DNA of 6,583 bases from Candidatus Dadabacteria bacterium (GTDB lineage: Bacteria > J088). The notes beneath the pieces were generated by a model that was given only the letters and a program-made list of their open reading frames with translations, did not search any database and was not told where the DNA came from. Location of the stretch: the NCBI GenBank assembly GCA_003695505.1, contig RFIY01000142.1:1-6583 (forward strand), written 5' to 3'. Numbering within the stretch: position 1 is the first letter of the stretch; every line of letters starts with the position of its first letter. This document shows positions 1-5,450 of this stretch, piece by piece. A program made the translations under genes and the position numbers.

Positions 1-342
1 ATCGAGCGCGTACCCCGCCTGGATGAAACGACAGCGCTGGCCGTTTACCGCATTTTTCAGGAAGCCACCGCAAATGCGATGCGACACGCCAATGCGACGA
101 TACTGCAGGTCTTTCTGGGCGCATCGGACGCGGCGCTGATGCTGACCGTGCGGGACAATGGCGACGGTTTCGACCCGGCGCAACAGGATCCGGACAGCGG
201 CGTAGGTCTCGAGCTGATGCGCCAGCGCGCCCGTTCGATCGGCGCAACGCTCGAAATCGAAAGCGCGCCCGGGCGCGGGACGAACCTCGTCCTGACGGTT
301 CCGTTACCACCCACGGATCCCGCTCAAGGAGATTCACCGTGA
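1..342 (+). CDS. Two-component sensor histidine kinase, C-terminal ATPase part (5' truncated)
   Basis: Only the last 113 residues are present; the frame is open from base 1, so the gene starts left of the window. What is visible is a GHKL ATP-binding domain of the NarX/UhpB (HisKA_3) type. The N box is at residues 19-30 (FQEATANAMRHA, with N25 the expected Mg-binding Asn). The G1 box is DNGDGFDP (52-59), the G2 region is SGVGLELMRQRA (66-77), and the last Gly box is GRGT (91-94) followed by a beta strand and a short Pro-rich tail. In this family the domain binds ATP and phosphorylates a His in the DHp domain, which lies outside the window, as does any sensor region, so the stimulus cannot be inferred. 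The stop codon overlaps the start of the response regulator by 4 nt (GTGA), the usual arrangement for a cognate pair. An ATG at residue 27 is internal to the N box and is not a real start. Confidence 0.93.
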   Translation: MERVPRLDETTALAVYRIFQEATANAMRHANATILQVFLGASDAALMLTVRDNGDGFDPAQQDPDSGVGLELMRQRARSIGATLEIESAPGRGTNLVLTVPLPPTDPAQGDSP

Positions 343-1013
343 TTCGCGCGTTTCTGGTCGAAGATCACGAGCTGATGCGGCGTGGCCTCGAACTGATGTT
401 TGCCGGCATACCGGACATCGAGCTCACGGGTTGCGCCGGATCCGCAGCCAGTCTGATGTCGCTGCTGCCCGGTCTTGAACTGGATATCCTGCTGCTCGAT
501 CCAGGGCTTCCCGATGCAGATGGCCCCGAGCTGATACACAAGGTACACACACTGCGCCCCAACCTGCCCATCCTGATTCTGACGGCGCAGCCCGAAGACG
601 CGGCCGCCGCCCGCCTGTTCGATGCCGGTGCAAGTGGTTACGTCTCAAAAGCCGTCTCGCCGGAAACGCTGGCCCAGGCCGTTCGGCGCGTGGCAGGGGG
701 CAAGCGGTACGTCAGCCCGCAGCTCGCCGAGATCCTGATGCTGCGGACACGGAGCCGATCCGAACTTGACGCGTTGCCACCGCGTGAATACCAGGTACTC
801 TGCTACCTTGCCGACGGTCTACGCACCAATGACATCGCAGTCCGAATGGGCGTCACCCCGCAATCGGTCAGCACATGGCGACGGCGCCTGCTCGATCGCC
901 TCGGGCTGGAGTCGCCCGGGGAATTATACGTCTGGGCGGCCCAGCACCTCGACCCCGACGCTGATGCCGCGACGGACGGCGCGGTCAGGCAGCCAGCGAA
1001 TGAACCGCGGTAA
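339..1013 (+). CDS. NarL/FixJ-family response regulator (REC + LuxR HTH)
   Basis: A DNA-binding response regulator of 224 residues, normal for the family. The receiver domain spans about residues 1-120: acidic pair E8/D9, phospho-acceptor D54 in LLLDPGLPD, switch Thr T82 and invariant Lys K104 (GYVSK). A LuxR-type helix-turn-helix follows at about 143-205, with LPPREYQVLCYLADG and the recognition-helix region TPQSVSTWRRRLLDRLG. It presumably receives phosphate from the kinase encoded just upstream and controls unknown promoters. The start is GTG at 339, preceded by AAGGAG (326-331) at a 7-nt spacing, and it overlaps the kinase stop, indicating translational coupling. Two residues differ from the common HTH pattern: Pro147 stands where LTxRE proteins have Thr, and Trp180 stands where His or Tyr is common in TVxxH/Y. 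The TAA stop (1011-1013) directly abuts the stop of the convergent erpA-like gene. Confidence 0.95.
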   Translation: MIRAFLVEDHELMRRGLELMFAGIPDIELTGCAGSAASLMSLLPGLELDILLLDPGLPDADGPELIHKVHTLRPNLPILILTAQPEDAAAARLFDAGASGYVSKAVSPETLAQAVRRVAGGKRYVSPQLAEILMLRTRSRSELDALPPREYQVLCYLADGLRTNDIAVRMGVTPQSVSTWRRRLLDRLGLESPGELYVWAAQHLDPDADAATDGAVRQPANEPR

Positions 1014-1340
1014 TCAGGCCGCGAAGCTCTTGCCGCAACCGCATGTGCGTGTTGCGTTCGGATTGTTGAACGCAAACCCTGCGCCCTGCAGCGATTCGAC
1101 GTAGTCGACCTGCGTGCCCTGCAGATAGCGATAGCTGACCGGATCGACCAGTACCCGCACGCCTTCGCCCACTTCGATGACTTCATCGGTCTCGCGTGCC
1201 TTGTCGAAGGCCATATCGTATTGGAAACCGCTGCATCCACCCCCAACGACGCTGATCCGCAAACCCAGATCGGCATCATCGTGTTTTTGCAGGAGTTCGC
1301 CAATTTTTGCCGCCGCAGGTTCAGTAATTTCCAGGATCAT
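1014..1340 (-). CDS. erpA: A-type iron-sulfur cluster carrier/insertion protein, ErpA-like
   Basis: A 108-residue cytosolic A-type Fe-S carrier (HesB/IscA/ErpA fold). ErpA delivers 4Fe-4S or 2Fe-2S clusters to apo-enzymes; in E. coli the IspG/IspH isoprenoid enzymes are key clients. The three cluster-ligand cysteines are in place: one in GGGCSGFQYDMAF (residues 33-45) and two in the C-terminal TCGCGKSF. The FQY after the first Cys and the NPNATRTCGCG tail resemble E. coli ErpA (114 aa) more than IscA or SufA, and no isc or suf genes lie nearby, so I prefer ErpA. The ATG at 1340 is supported by an AGAGGA Shine-Dalgarno (1350-1355) about 9 nt upstream. It follows the dipeptidase gene after 76 bp and probably has its own promoter there. 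Its TGA (1014-1016) touches the response-regulator stop on the other strand. Confidence 0.93.
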   Translation of the reverse strand: MILEITEPAAAKIGELLQKHDDADLGLRISVVGGGCSGFQYDMAFDKARETDEVIEVGEGVRVLVDPVSYRYLQGTQVDYVESLQGAGFAFNNPNATRTCGCGKSFAA

Positions 1341-1390
1341 GTTCGTTGGTCCTCTGTGTCGGGAGAATCGTCATTCCACCATAAATATTC

Positions 1391-1420
1391 AGAATAACGC
1401 ATATTTTGCGCTGGCGTCAA
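1391..1420 (-). promoter_or_regulatory. Candidate promoter of the erpA-like gene
   Basis: Read on the minus strand, TTGACG (1420-1415, five of six to the -35 consensus) is followed after 18 nt by TATTCT (1396-1391, four of six to the -10). Transcription would start near 1384, giving a leader of about 44 nt that contains the AGAGGA ribosome site. The -35 overlaps the stop codon of the upstream dipeptidase gene. The 1381-1410 stretch is clearly AT-rich against a GC-rich background. A small inverted repeat, CGCATATTTTGCG (1398-1410), sits in the spacer. This is a prediction from sequence only; I did not find a convincing IscR-type site. Confidence 0.42.
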
Positions 1421-2550
1421 TGCCCGCGTACGAGTTCACCGTCGGAACTACAGGTCGCCCCCTCTTTCTGCAACTGACGTGCGACCGCCTCGACGCGATC
1501 GAAGACACGCAGCGCATTCTCGCCCCAGAGCTTGCGCAGATCTTCCTGGCTGTAGCCACGCTCCAGAAGCTTCTGCGTCAGCGCTGGCAGCGCGGCCGCG
1601 TCACGAAGCCCGCGCGGTGTCCAGATGAAACCATCGAAGTCGCTCCCGATGGCAACGGCATCCGGACCACCCTGCTGGTAGATGATGTCGATCAGGTCCG
1701 CCAGGTCGTCCATGCTCGCCCAGCGCTTCTGATTGATCCAGAACCCGGCGAAGATCGCGCCAATCACGCCACCCCGTGCGGCAACTGCGCGGATCTGGGC
1801 CTCACTCAGGTTGCGAAAGACGTCGAGCTGGTCGGCCGCTCCGGTGTGGCTGACGATCACCGGCGCGACGGAACGCTCCAGCACTTCTCGAAACGATGTC
1901 GGGTGCGTGTGGGCAATGTCGAGCACGATCCCGAGCCGGTTGGCCTCGCAGACGAGCCGCCTGCCCAGCGTCGACAATCCGGGCCTGTCCGGACTGCTGT
2001 CGGCGCTCGTCGCCGCGAATTCGTTGTTCGTGAAGTGGGCCAGCGTGACCGAGCGCACGCCAAGCCTGTACCAGCGTTCAAGGTGATCCAGCGATCCCCC
2101 CAGTTCGTGCGCGCCTTCGAGCGACATCCACGCGGCAATTTTGCCCTCGGACATCGCCTGCCGCCAGCCGGCGATGTCCTGGGGAATCGTGATCCTGTCC
2201 GGATAGCGACCGATAATCTCGCGTCGAATCCAGGCGACCTGACGATCGACGCTGGCAGCAGGGTCACCGCTTTTCGGATTGACGACGATACCGAACAGCA
2301 GACCGTTGACACCCGCCTCTTCGAGGCGGGGCAGATCGGTGTGCAACATCCACGGGAAAAACCAGCCTGGGCCGCGATGGCGCTCGCCGTAGTCATAGCC
2401 GACAAACCGCGCCACCATCGGGCTGTCGACATGCAGGTCGATCACCGTGAACTGGCGGTGCAAATCGGCGACGTCGGGCCGGATCGGGATGTTCTTCTGG
2501 CAACCCGCCGCGACGGCCAGGAGCACCACAATGGCTGTCCAGCGTTTCAT
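1417..2550 (-). CDS. Membrane dipeptidase (peptidase M19) with lipoprotein signal
   Basis: A zinc dipeptidase of the renal-dipeptidase (M19) family, 377 residues, hydrolysing dipeptides, often including those with a C-terminal D-residue. All expected metal ligands align: H40/D42 (DLHVD), the bridging Glu E145 (SLEGAHEL), H214 (DIAH), H235 (SHTG), plus the catalytic-site Asp D304 (GSDFDG). The N-terminus (MKRWTAIVVLLAVAAGC) looks like a lipoprotein signal with lipidated C17. The -3 residue is Ala rather than the commoner Leu, so the lipobox is slightly off consensus. The enzyme is thus likely anchored in the periplasm, where it could recycle peptidoglycan-derived or imported dipeptides; the substrate is inference. 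The ATG at 2550 overlaps the stop of the upstream queA-like gene by 4 nt (ATGA) and has no good Shine-Dalgarno, which suggests translational coupling. Confidence 0.95.
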   Translation of the reverse strand: MKRWTAIVVLLAVAAGCQKNIPIRPDVADLHRQFTVIDLHVDSPMVARFVGYDYGERHRGPGWFFPWMLHTDLPRLEEAGVNGLLFGIVVNPKSGDPAASVDRQVAWIRREIIGRYPDRITIPQDIAGWRQAMSEGKIAAWMSLEGAHELGGSLDHLERWYRLGVRSVTLAHFTNNEFAATSADSSPDRPGLSTLGRRLVCEANRLGIVLDIAHTHPTSFREVLERSVAPVIVSHTGAADQLDVFRNLSEAQIRAVAARGGVIGAIFAGFWINQKRWASMDDLADLIDIIYQQGGPDAVAIGSDFDGFIWTPRGLRDAAALPALTQKLLERGYSQEDLRKLWGENALRVFDRVEAVARQLQKEGATCSSDGELVRGH

Positions 2551-3629
2551 GGCAATATCAGCATAGCATCGCCGTAGCTGTAGAAGCGGTAGCCGTCGTG
2601 GGCGATCGCCGCCTGATAGGCCTCAAGCATTCGCTCCGGCCCCAGCAGCGCCGCCACAAGCAGACGCAGCGTCGTGCCCGGCAGGTGGAAATTCGTCAGC
2701 AAACCCTCGACGATACGAAACGTATGACCTGGCCGAATCGTCAGATCCGCCAGTCCGTCGACGGCGACGCCACCGTCGCGCGCCCGCACGCCAAGTGCCT
2801 CCAGGGTCCGGGCCGCTGTCGTGCCGACCGCAATGACGCGGCGGCCCTGTTGCAGTGCCCTGGCGGTCTCCTCGGGAATCGATGCGCGCTCGGGAAGCAC
2901 TTCGACCTGTTCGACCTCTTTGGGCGTGACCTCGGTGAACGTTCCTGGCCCGACGTGCAGTGTGACCTCGGCAGCGGCAACGCCGGCGGTGGCCAGCCGT
3001 TCCAGCAGCTCAGGCGTAAAGTGCAGTCCGGCCGTCGGCGCGGCGATCGAACCGTTTTCGGACGCGTACACCGTCTGGTACCGACTGTAATCTTCATCCC
3101 GGACTTCGGCCAGCCCCTGTGCGCGCCGTCGCCGGCGGATATACGGCGGCAACGGCGGCGCGCCGTGCGCCTCCAGCCACGTTGCGATCGGTGGCCCGTC
3201 AACGACACGCAGTGTGGCGAATCGGCCGCCCCGTTCGACGACCTCGACTTCGAGGCCCTCGCCAAACAGCCGGAGCCCGCTGCGGAGCTTGCGGGTTCCA
3301 CCGAACACGCGCCAGAGCCCCGGTTCGACTTCTTCGACCCAGATCAGCTCGACGCGCCCACCGGTCGCCTTACGCAGCCACGTCAGTGCAGGTTGCACAC
3401 GCGACCGGTTGAACACGAGCAGGTCATTGGCATCGAGCAGTTCCGGCAGATCCGCGACGGTCTGGTGACGAATCCGCCCGCTGCCACGCTCGATCACGAG
3501 CAGGCGCGCCGCATCGCGTCGTTCTCCCGGTTCGTCGGCGATTCGGTCATCCGGAAGCGGCAGCATCAGCGCTTCGGTCAGCGGATCGATCCCGGTCACG
3601 CCCCGCAAGCCGTCAAGCGGTTCAATCAT
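2547..3629 (-). CDS. queA: QueA-family S-adenosylmethionine:tRNA ribosyltransferase-isomerase homologue
   Basis: Canonical QueA transfers and isomerises the ribosyl group of SAM onto 7-aminomethyl-7-deazaguanine at the tRNA wobble base, giving epoxyqueuosine. This 360-residue protein carries the family blocks in order: LLVFNRSRV (71-78), PLPPYIRR (159-166), YQTVYA with SIAAPTAGLHF (184-204), VTLHVGPGTF (222-231), VIAVGTTAARTLEA (265-278), TNFHLPGTTL (312-321) and RFYSYGDAMLI (348-358). It ends about a dozen residues earlier than E. coli QueA. The conserved HxMH segment after LHVGxGTF is replaced here by VEVL (242-245), and FNNTRV/FNDTRV is FNRSRV. It may therefore be a divergent or repurposed paralogue, and the symbol is given with that caution. 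I chose ATG 3629, which overlaps the upstream stop by 8 nt (ATGATTGA) and gives normal length. GTG 3599 is an alternative; the in-frame ATG at 3707 lies deep inside the upstream gene. Confidence 0.85.
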   Translation of the reverse strand: MIEPLDGLRGVTGIDPLTEALMLPLPDDRIADEPGERRDAARLLVIERGSGRIRHQTVADLPELLDANDLLVFNRSRVQPALTWLRKATGGRVELIWVEEVEPGLWRVFGGTRKLRSGLRLFGEGLEVEVVERGGRFATLRVVDGPPIATWLEAHGAPPLPPYIRRRRRAQGLAEVRDEDYSRYQTVYASENGSIAAPTAGLHFTPELLERLATAGVAAAEVTLHVGPGTFTEVTPKEVEQVEVLPERASIPEETARALQQGRRVIAVGTTAARTLEALGVRARDGGVAVDGLADLTIRPGHTFRIVEGLLTNFHLPGTTLRLLVAALLGPERMLEAYQAAIAHDGYRFYSYGDAMLILP

Positions 3630-4689
3630 CGAGCTGAAGTCGGGGAAAATAGAACGCCAGAATCTCACGGTAATCGTGCCCGCGTTCGGCCATGACCTTC
3701 GCGCCAAACTGGCTCAGGCCAACCCCATGGCCGGAACCGCTGCCCTGAAACAACCACACGGGAGCCCCCTGCCGATCGCCGACGCGCACCTGGAACAACG
3801 TCGACTTCAGCTCGCGGGGGCCAACCGCACTGCGAAACTTCAGCCCCGACCACTCCTGTGTCGCGCCGGCTGCGGTTACCGCGATCCGGACGACGCGTCC
3901 CGAGGGGCCGCGTTCGAGAATCTCGATGGCATCGACCGGACCCGTCCCGAGCCGCGTCCCCAGCTCGGCGGGGGACAGCGAAAGGCTCCAGAAAAAATCG
4001 GGGCAGACATCGTCCCAGGTATCTTCGACCGTCGTCAGCCCCGCCACCGGCCGACCCCACACCTCGGCCGGGTCCGCGGTATGGCCGCCGGAACAGGAAT
4101 GGTAGAACACCTCGGCCAGCGCGCCGTCGCGTGTGCGCATCACCTCTCCCGCGGTACTTCGAATGAGTTGTACGATCCGGCGTGGAGGATGCTCCTGCCA
4201 GTGGAACACCTGGTCTTCGGTACCCGCGACCAGATCCCAAGGCGCCCCATTCTTGCGACGCTGCTCGATCCGCTTCAGCGCGAACGTGCGCGCGAGCACC
4301 GCCTGGGCGCGCAGCGCCTCGTCCGGCCAGTTCGGGTTCATCTCGTACGGTACGACCCCCGCCAGGTAGCGTTCGAGGTCCATCTCGAGCCGCACGACCC
4401 AACGCCCCTTGAGCCGTTCGACATCCGCGGGCAACGGAAACGTCAATCCGGCGCCGGTCGCCAGACCGTCTCCGCGCAATCTGACCGGCGCCGAGAGTCC
4501 CGACAGCGCCACCGTGCGTCCACTGCCGCGCTTGCCACTGCGATCGCGCCAGTGAAGCTCCGATTGCGCCCGGATCGACGATCCGACCGGCAGCGCAACG
4601 ACGACATCGCGCGCCATGGCGGCACGCGGGGCAAGACCAGCACACAGAACAAGACAGGCGGCGGCCAGAAGGCCGCCGCACCGCTGCAC
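3622..4689 (-). CDS. Secreted SpoIID/LytB-domain protein (probable peptidoglycan lytic transglycosylase)
   Basis: A 355-residue SpoIID-family protein; characterised SpoIID cleaves glycan strands of stem-peptide-free peptidoglycan. The core includes ERYLAGVVPYEMNPNWPDEA (106-125; E116 matches the catalytic Glu), LRAQAVLARTFAL (126-138), YHSCSGGHTADPAEVWG (196-212) and C-terminal GSGSGHGVGLSQFGAKVMA (316-334). Residues 1-26 form a signal peptide: short n-region MQRCGG, hydrophobic LLAAACLVLCAGLA, likely cleavage after AMA. The start is GTG at 4689. The only other upstream start in frame (ATG 4785) would require translating through the whole tRNA-Val gene, and ATG 4614 would delete the signal. 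There is no Shine-Dalgarno before the GTG, only 2 nt separating it from the tRNA. H197, C199, H203 and C229 could form a metal site or disulfide (inference). SpoIID homologues outside spore formers are common, so this does not imply sporulation. Confidence 0.88.
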   Translation of the reverse strand: MQRCGGLLAAACLVLCAGLAPRAAMARDVVVALPVGSSIRAQSELHWRDRSGKRGSGRTVALSGLSAPVRLRGDGLATGAGLTFPLPADVERLKGRWVVRLEMDLERYLAGVVPYEMNPNWPDEALRAQAVLARTFALKRIEQRRKNGAPWDLVAGTEDQVFHWQEHPPRRIVQLIRSTAGEVMRTRDGALAEVFYHSCSGGHTADPAEVWGRPVAGLTTVEDTWDDVCPDFFWSLSLSPAELGTRLGTGPVDAIEILERGPSGRVVRIAVTAAGATQEWSGLKFRSAVGPRELKSTLFQVRVGDRQGAPVWLFQGSGSGHGVGLSQFGAKVMAERGHDYREILAFYFPRLQLDD

Positions 4690-4691
4690 AA

Positions 4692-4763
4692 TGGGCGATA
4701 CTGGGATCGAACCAGTGACCCCTACCGTGTGAAGGTAGTGCTCTCCCGCTGAGCTAATCGCCC
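4692..4763 (-). tRNA. tRNA-Val, anticodon CAC
   Basis: Minus-strand cloverleaf of 72 nt including the discriminator. Acceptor stem GGGCGAT/ATCGCCC pairs perfectly over 7 bp. The D arm is GCTC/GAGC with loop AGCGGGA, the anticodon stem is CTACC/GGTAG, the variable loop is GGGTC, and the T arm is ACTGG/CCAGT with loop TTCGATC. The seven-base anticodon loop is TTCACAC, so U33 is followed by CAC (bases 4731-4729), reading the valine codon GUG. The discriminator is A (4692), as expected for tRNA-Val. CCA is not encoded: the bases after the discriminator are TTG, so CCA must be added after processing. The SpoIID gene starts 2 nt further on, on the same strand. Confidence 0.96.
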
Positions 4764-4778
4764 GGATGAATCCAGAAT

Positions 4779-4807
4779 ATGGCATCGGAAATCTTGCATG
4801 CTATTGT
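4779..4807 (+). promoter_or_regulatory. Candidate promoter of the thioredoxin-like gene
   Basis: Plus-strand ATGGCA (4779-4784, four of six to TTGACA), a 17-nt spacer, then an extended -10: TGC followed by TATTGT (4802-4807, four of six to TATAAT). The predicted start near 4814 leaves a short leader of about 24 nt that holds the strong AAAGGAG ribosome site. The -10 overlaps the opposite-strand -10 of the tRNA by five bases. Confidence 0.38.
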
Positions 4808-4808
4808 A
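4803..4808 (-). promoter_or_regulatory. Candidate -10 element of the tRNA-Val (and downstream block) promoter
   Basis: On the minus strand TACAAT (five of six to TATAAT) lies about 40 bp upstream of the mature tRNA 5' end, implying a start near 4796 and a 5' leader of about 33 nt for RNase P to remove. No good -35 is seen at 16-18 nt (CTCCTT at 17 nt is poor). Because the genes behind the tRNA are so tightly packed, this promoter may also drive the SpoIID, queA-like and dipeptidase genes. Confidence 0.4.
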
Positions 4809-4824
4809 CCGAAAAGGATCCGTG

Positions 4825-4831
4825 AAAGGAG
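4825..4831 (+). promoter_or_regulatory. Strong Shine-Dalgarno fixing the thioredoxin-like gene start
   Basis: AAAGGAG lies 6 nt before the ATG at 4838, close to the ideal anti-SD match and spacing. It is the clearest ribosome site in the window and settles the start choice. Confidence 0.8.
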
Positions 4832-4837
4832 CGCTCG

Positions 4838-5398
4838 ATGGCATTGCTCGAATCCGCCCCCCATGCCGAGGACTTCTTGGCGCCCGACTTTCGACTGCGG
4901 GATGTGATCTGGGACAGGGATGTCAGCCGCGATGAAGTCGCCGGACCGCACGGAATGCTGGTCATGTTCATGTGCAATCACTGCCCCTACGTCCAGCGCA
5001 TCCTCGACGGAATCGTTGCCGTCGGTCGCGATTACCAGCAGTCGGGCGTCGGCATCGTCGCGATCAACCCGAACGATCCTGCGGTCGTGCCCGAGGACAG
5101 CCCGGAGCGGATGCGGCAGCTCGCACATGAAAAACGCTTCACGTTCCCGTATCTGTTCGACCCCAGCCAGGACACGGCGCGCGCCTACGGTGCGGTCTGC
5201 ACACCCGAGTTCATGCTGTTCGATCGTGACCTGCGCCTCGTCTGGCACGGCCAGTTCGATGACGCCCGCCCCGGAAATGACCGCCCGGTGACCGGCCGCG
5301 ACCTGCGCGCAGCCCTCGACGCACTTTGCCTGAATCGACCGATTCCGGAACCTCCGGCCCGGTCGGTTGGTTGCAGCATCAAGTGGCGTCCGGCCTGA
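4838..5398 (+). CDS. Thioredoxin-fold redoxin family protein (AhpC/TSA-like, CxxC)
   Basis: A 186-residue cytosolic protein with no signal peptide. It belongs to the peroxiredoxin-like/redoxin group often annotated only as thioredoxin family protein. The redox site is MFMCNHCPYV (C46 and C49, CxxC). The AINPND block (75-80), the VPEDSPERM segment (84-92), the cis-Pro strand YGAVCTPEFMLFD (117-129, P123) and the closing GCSIKWR (178-184) are landmarks I recognise from this family. The full set is intact and the length is typical. It probably catalyses thiol-disulfide exchange or peroxide reduction, but the partner and substrate are unknown. Extra cysteines C121, C164 and C179 could take part in resolving disulfides (inference). 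It is transcribed away from the tRNA-Val gene from a short shared intergenic region and lies 52 bp before the P450 gene; no terminator is visible between the two, so read-through into the P450 is possible. Confidence 0.9.
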   Translation: MALLESAPHAEDFLAPDFRLRDVIWDRDVSRDEVAGPHGMLVMFMCNHCPYVQRILDGIVAVGRDYQQSGVGIVAINPNDPAVVPEDSPERMRQLAHEKRFTFPYLFDPSQDTARAYGAVCTPEFMLFDRDLRLVWHGQFDDARPGNDRPVTGRDLRAALDALCLNRPIPEPPARSVGCSIKWRPA

Positions 5399-5413
5399 CG
5401 CAGTGCCCGATAG

Positions 5414-5442
5414 TTGCAGCCGAGCACCGCGGGGACTACACT
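5414..5442 (+). promoter_or_regulatory. Weak candidate promoter of the P450 gene
   Basis: TTGCAG (5414-5419), a 17-nt spacer and TACACT (5437-5442, four of six to TATAAT). The -35 is poor (three of six). The expected start at about 5449-5450 would fall at or within 1-2 nt of the ATG at 5451, i.e. a leaderless transcript. That fits the lack of a Shine-Dalgarno, but the call is tentative. Confidence 0.25.
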
Positions 5443-5450
5443 AACTAAGC

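Noticed and set aside
1177-2577. A 466-codon open frame on the plus strand
   Set aside because: It is antisense to the M19 dipeptidase and part of erpA, both strongly supported by motifs. Its translation has no recognisable domain and is typical of open antisense frames in GC-rich DNA.
2598-3695. A 365-codon open frame on the plus strand
   Set aside because: Antisense to the QueA homologue; low-complexity Arg/Gln-rich translation with no family match.
3630-3707. A 26-residue N-terminal extension of the QueA homologue starting at ATG 3707
   Set aside because: It lies in the 3' end of the SpoIID coding region, has no counterpart in QueA proteins, and ATG 3629 gives the normal length.
3676-4752. 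A 358-codon open frame on the plus strand
   Set aside because: Antisense to the SpoIID gene and running into the tRNA; no recognisable domain.
4690-4785. An N-terminal extension of the SpoIID protein starting at ATG 4785
   Set aside because: Those 32 codons are the tRNA-Val gene read as protein; the signal peptide begins only after the tRNA, so the extension is an artefact.
4754-5248. A 164-codon open frame on the minus strand
   Set aside because: Antisense to the redoxin gene, whose Shine-Dalgarno and motifs are clear, and it runs into the tRNA gene.
5399-5450. A terminator between the redoxin and P450 genes
   Set aside because: No GC stem followed by a T run could be found in this 52-bp gap.
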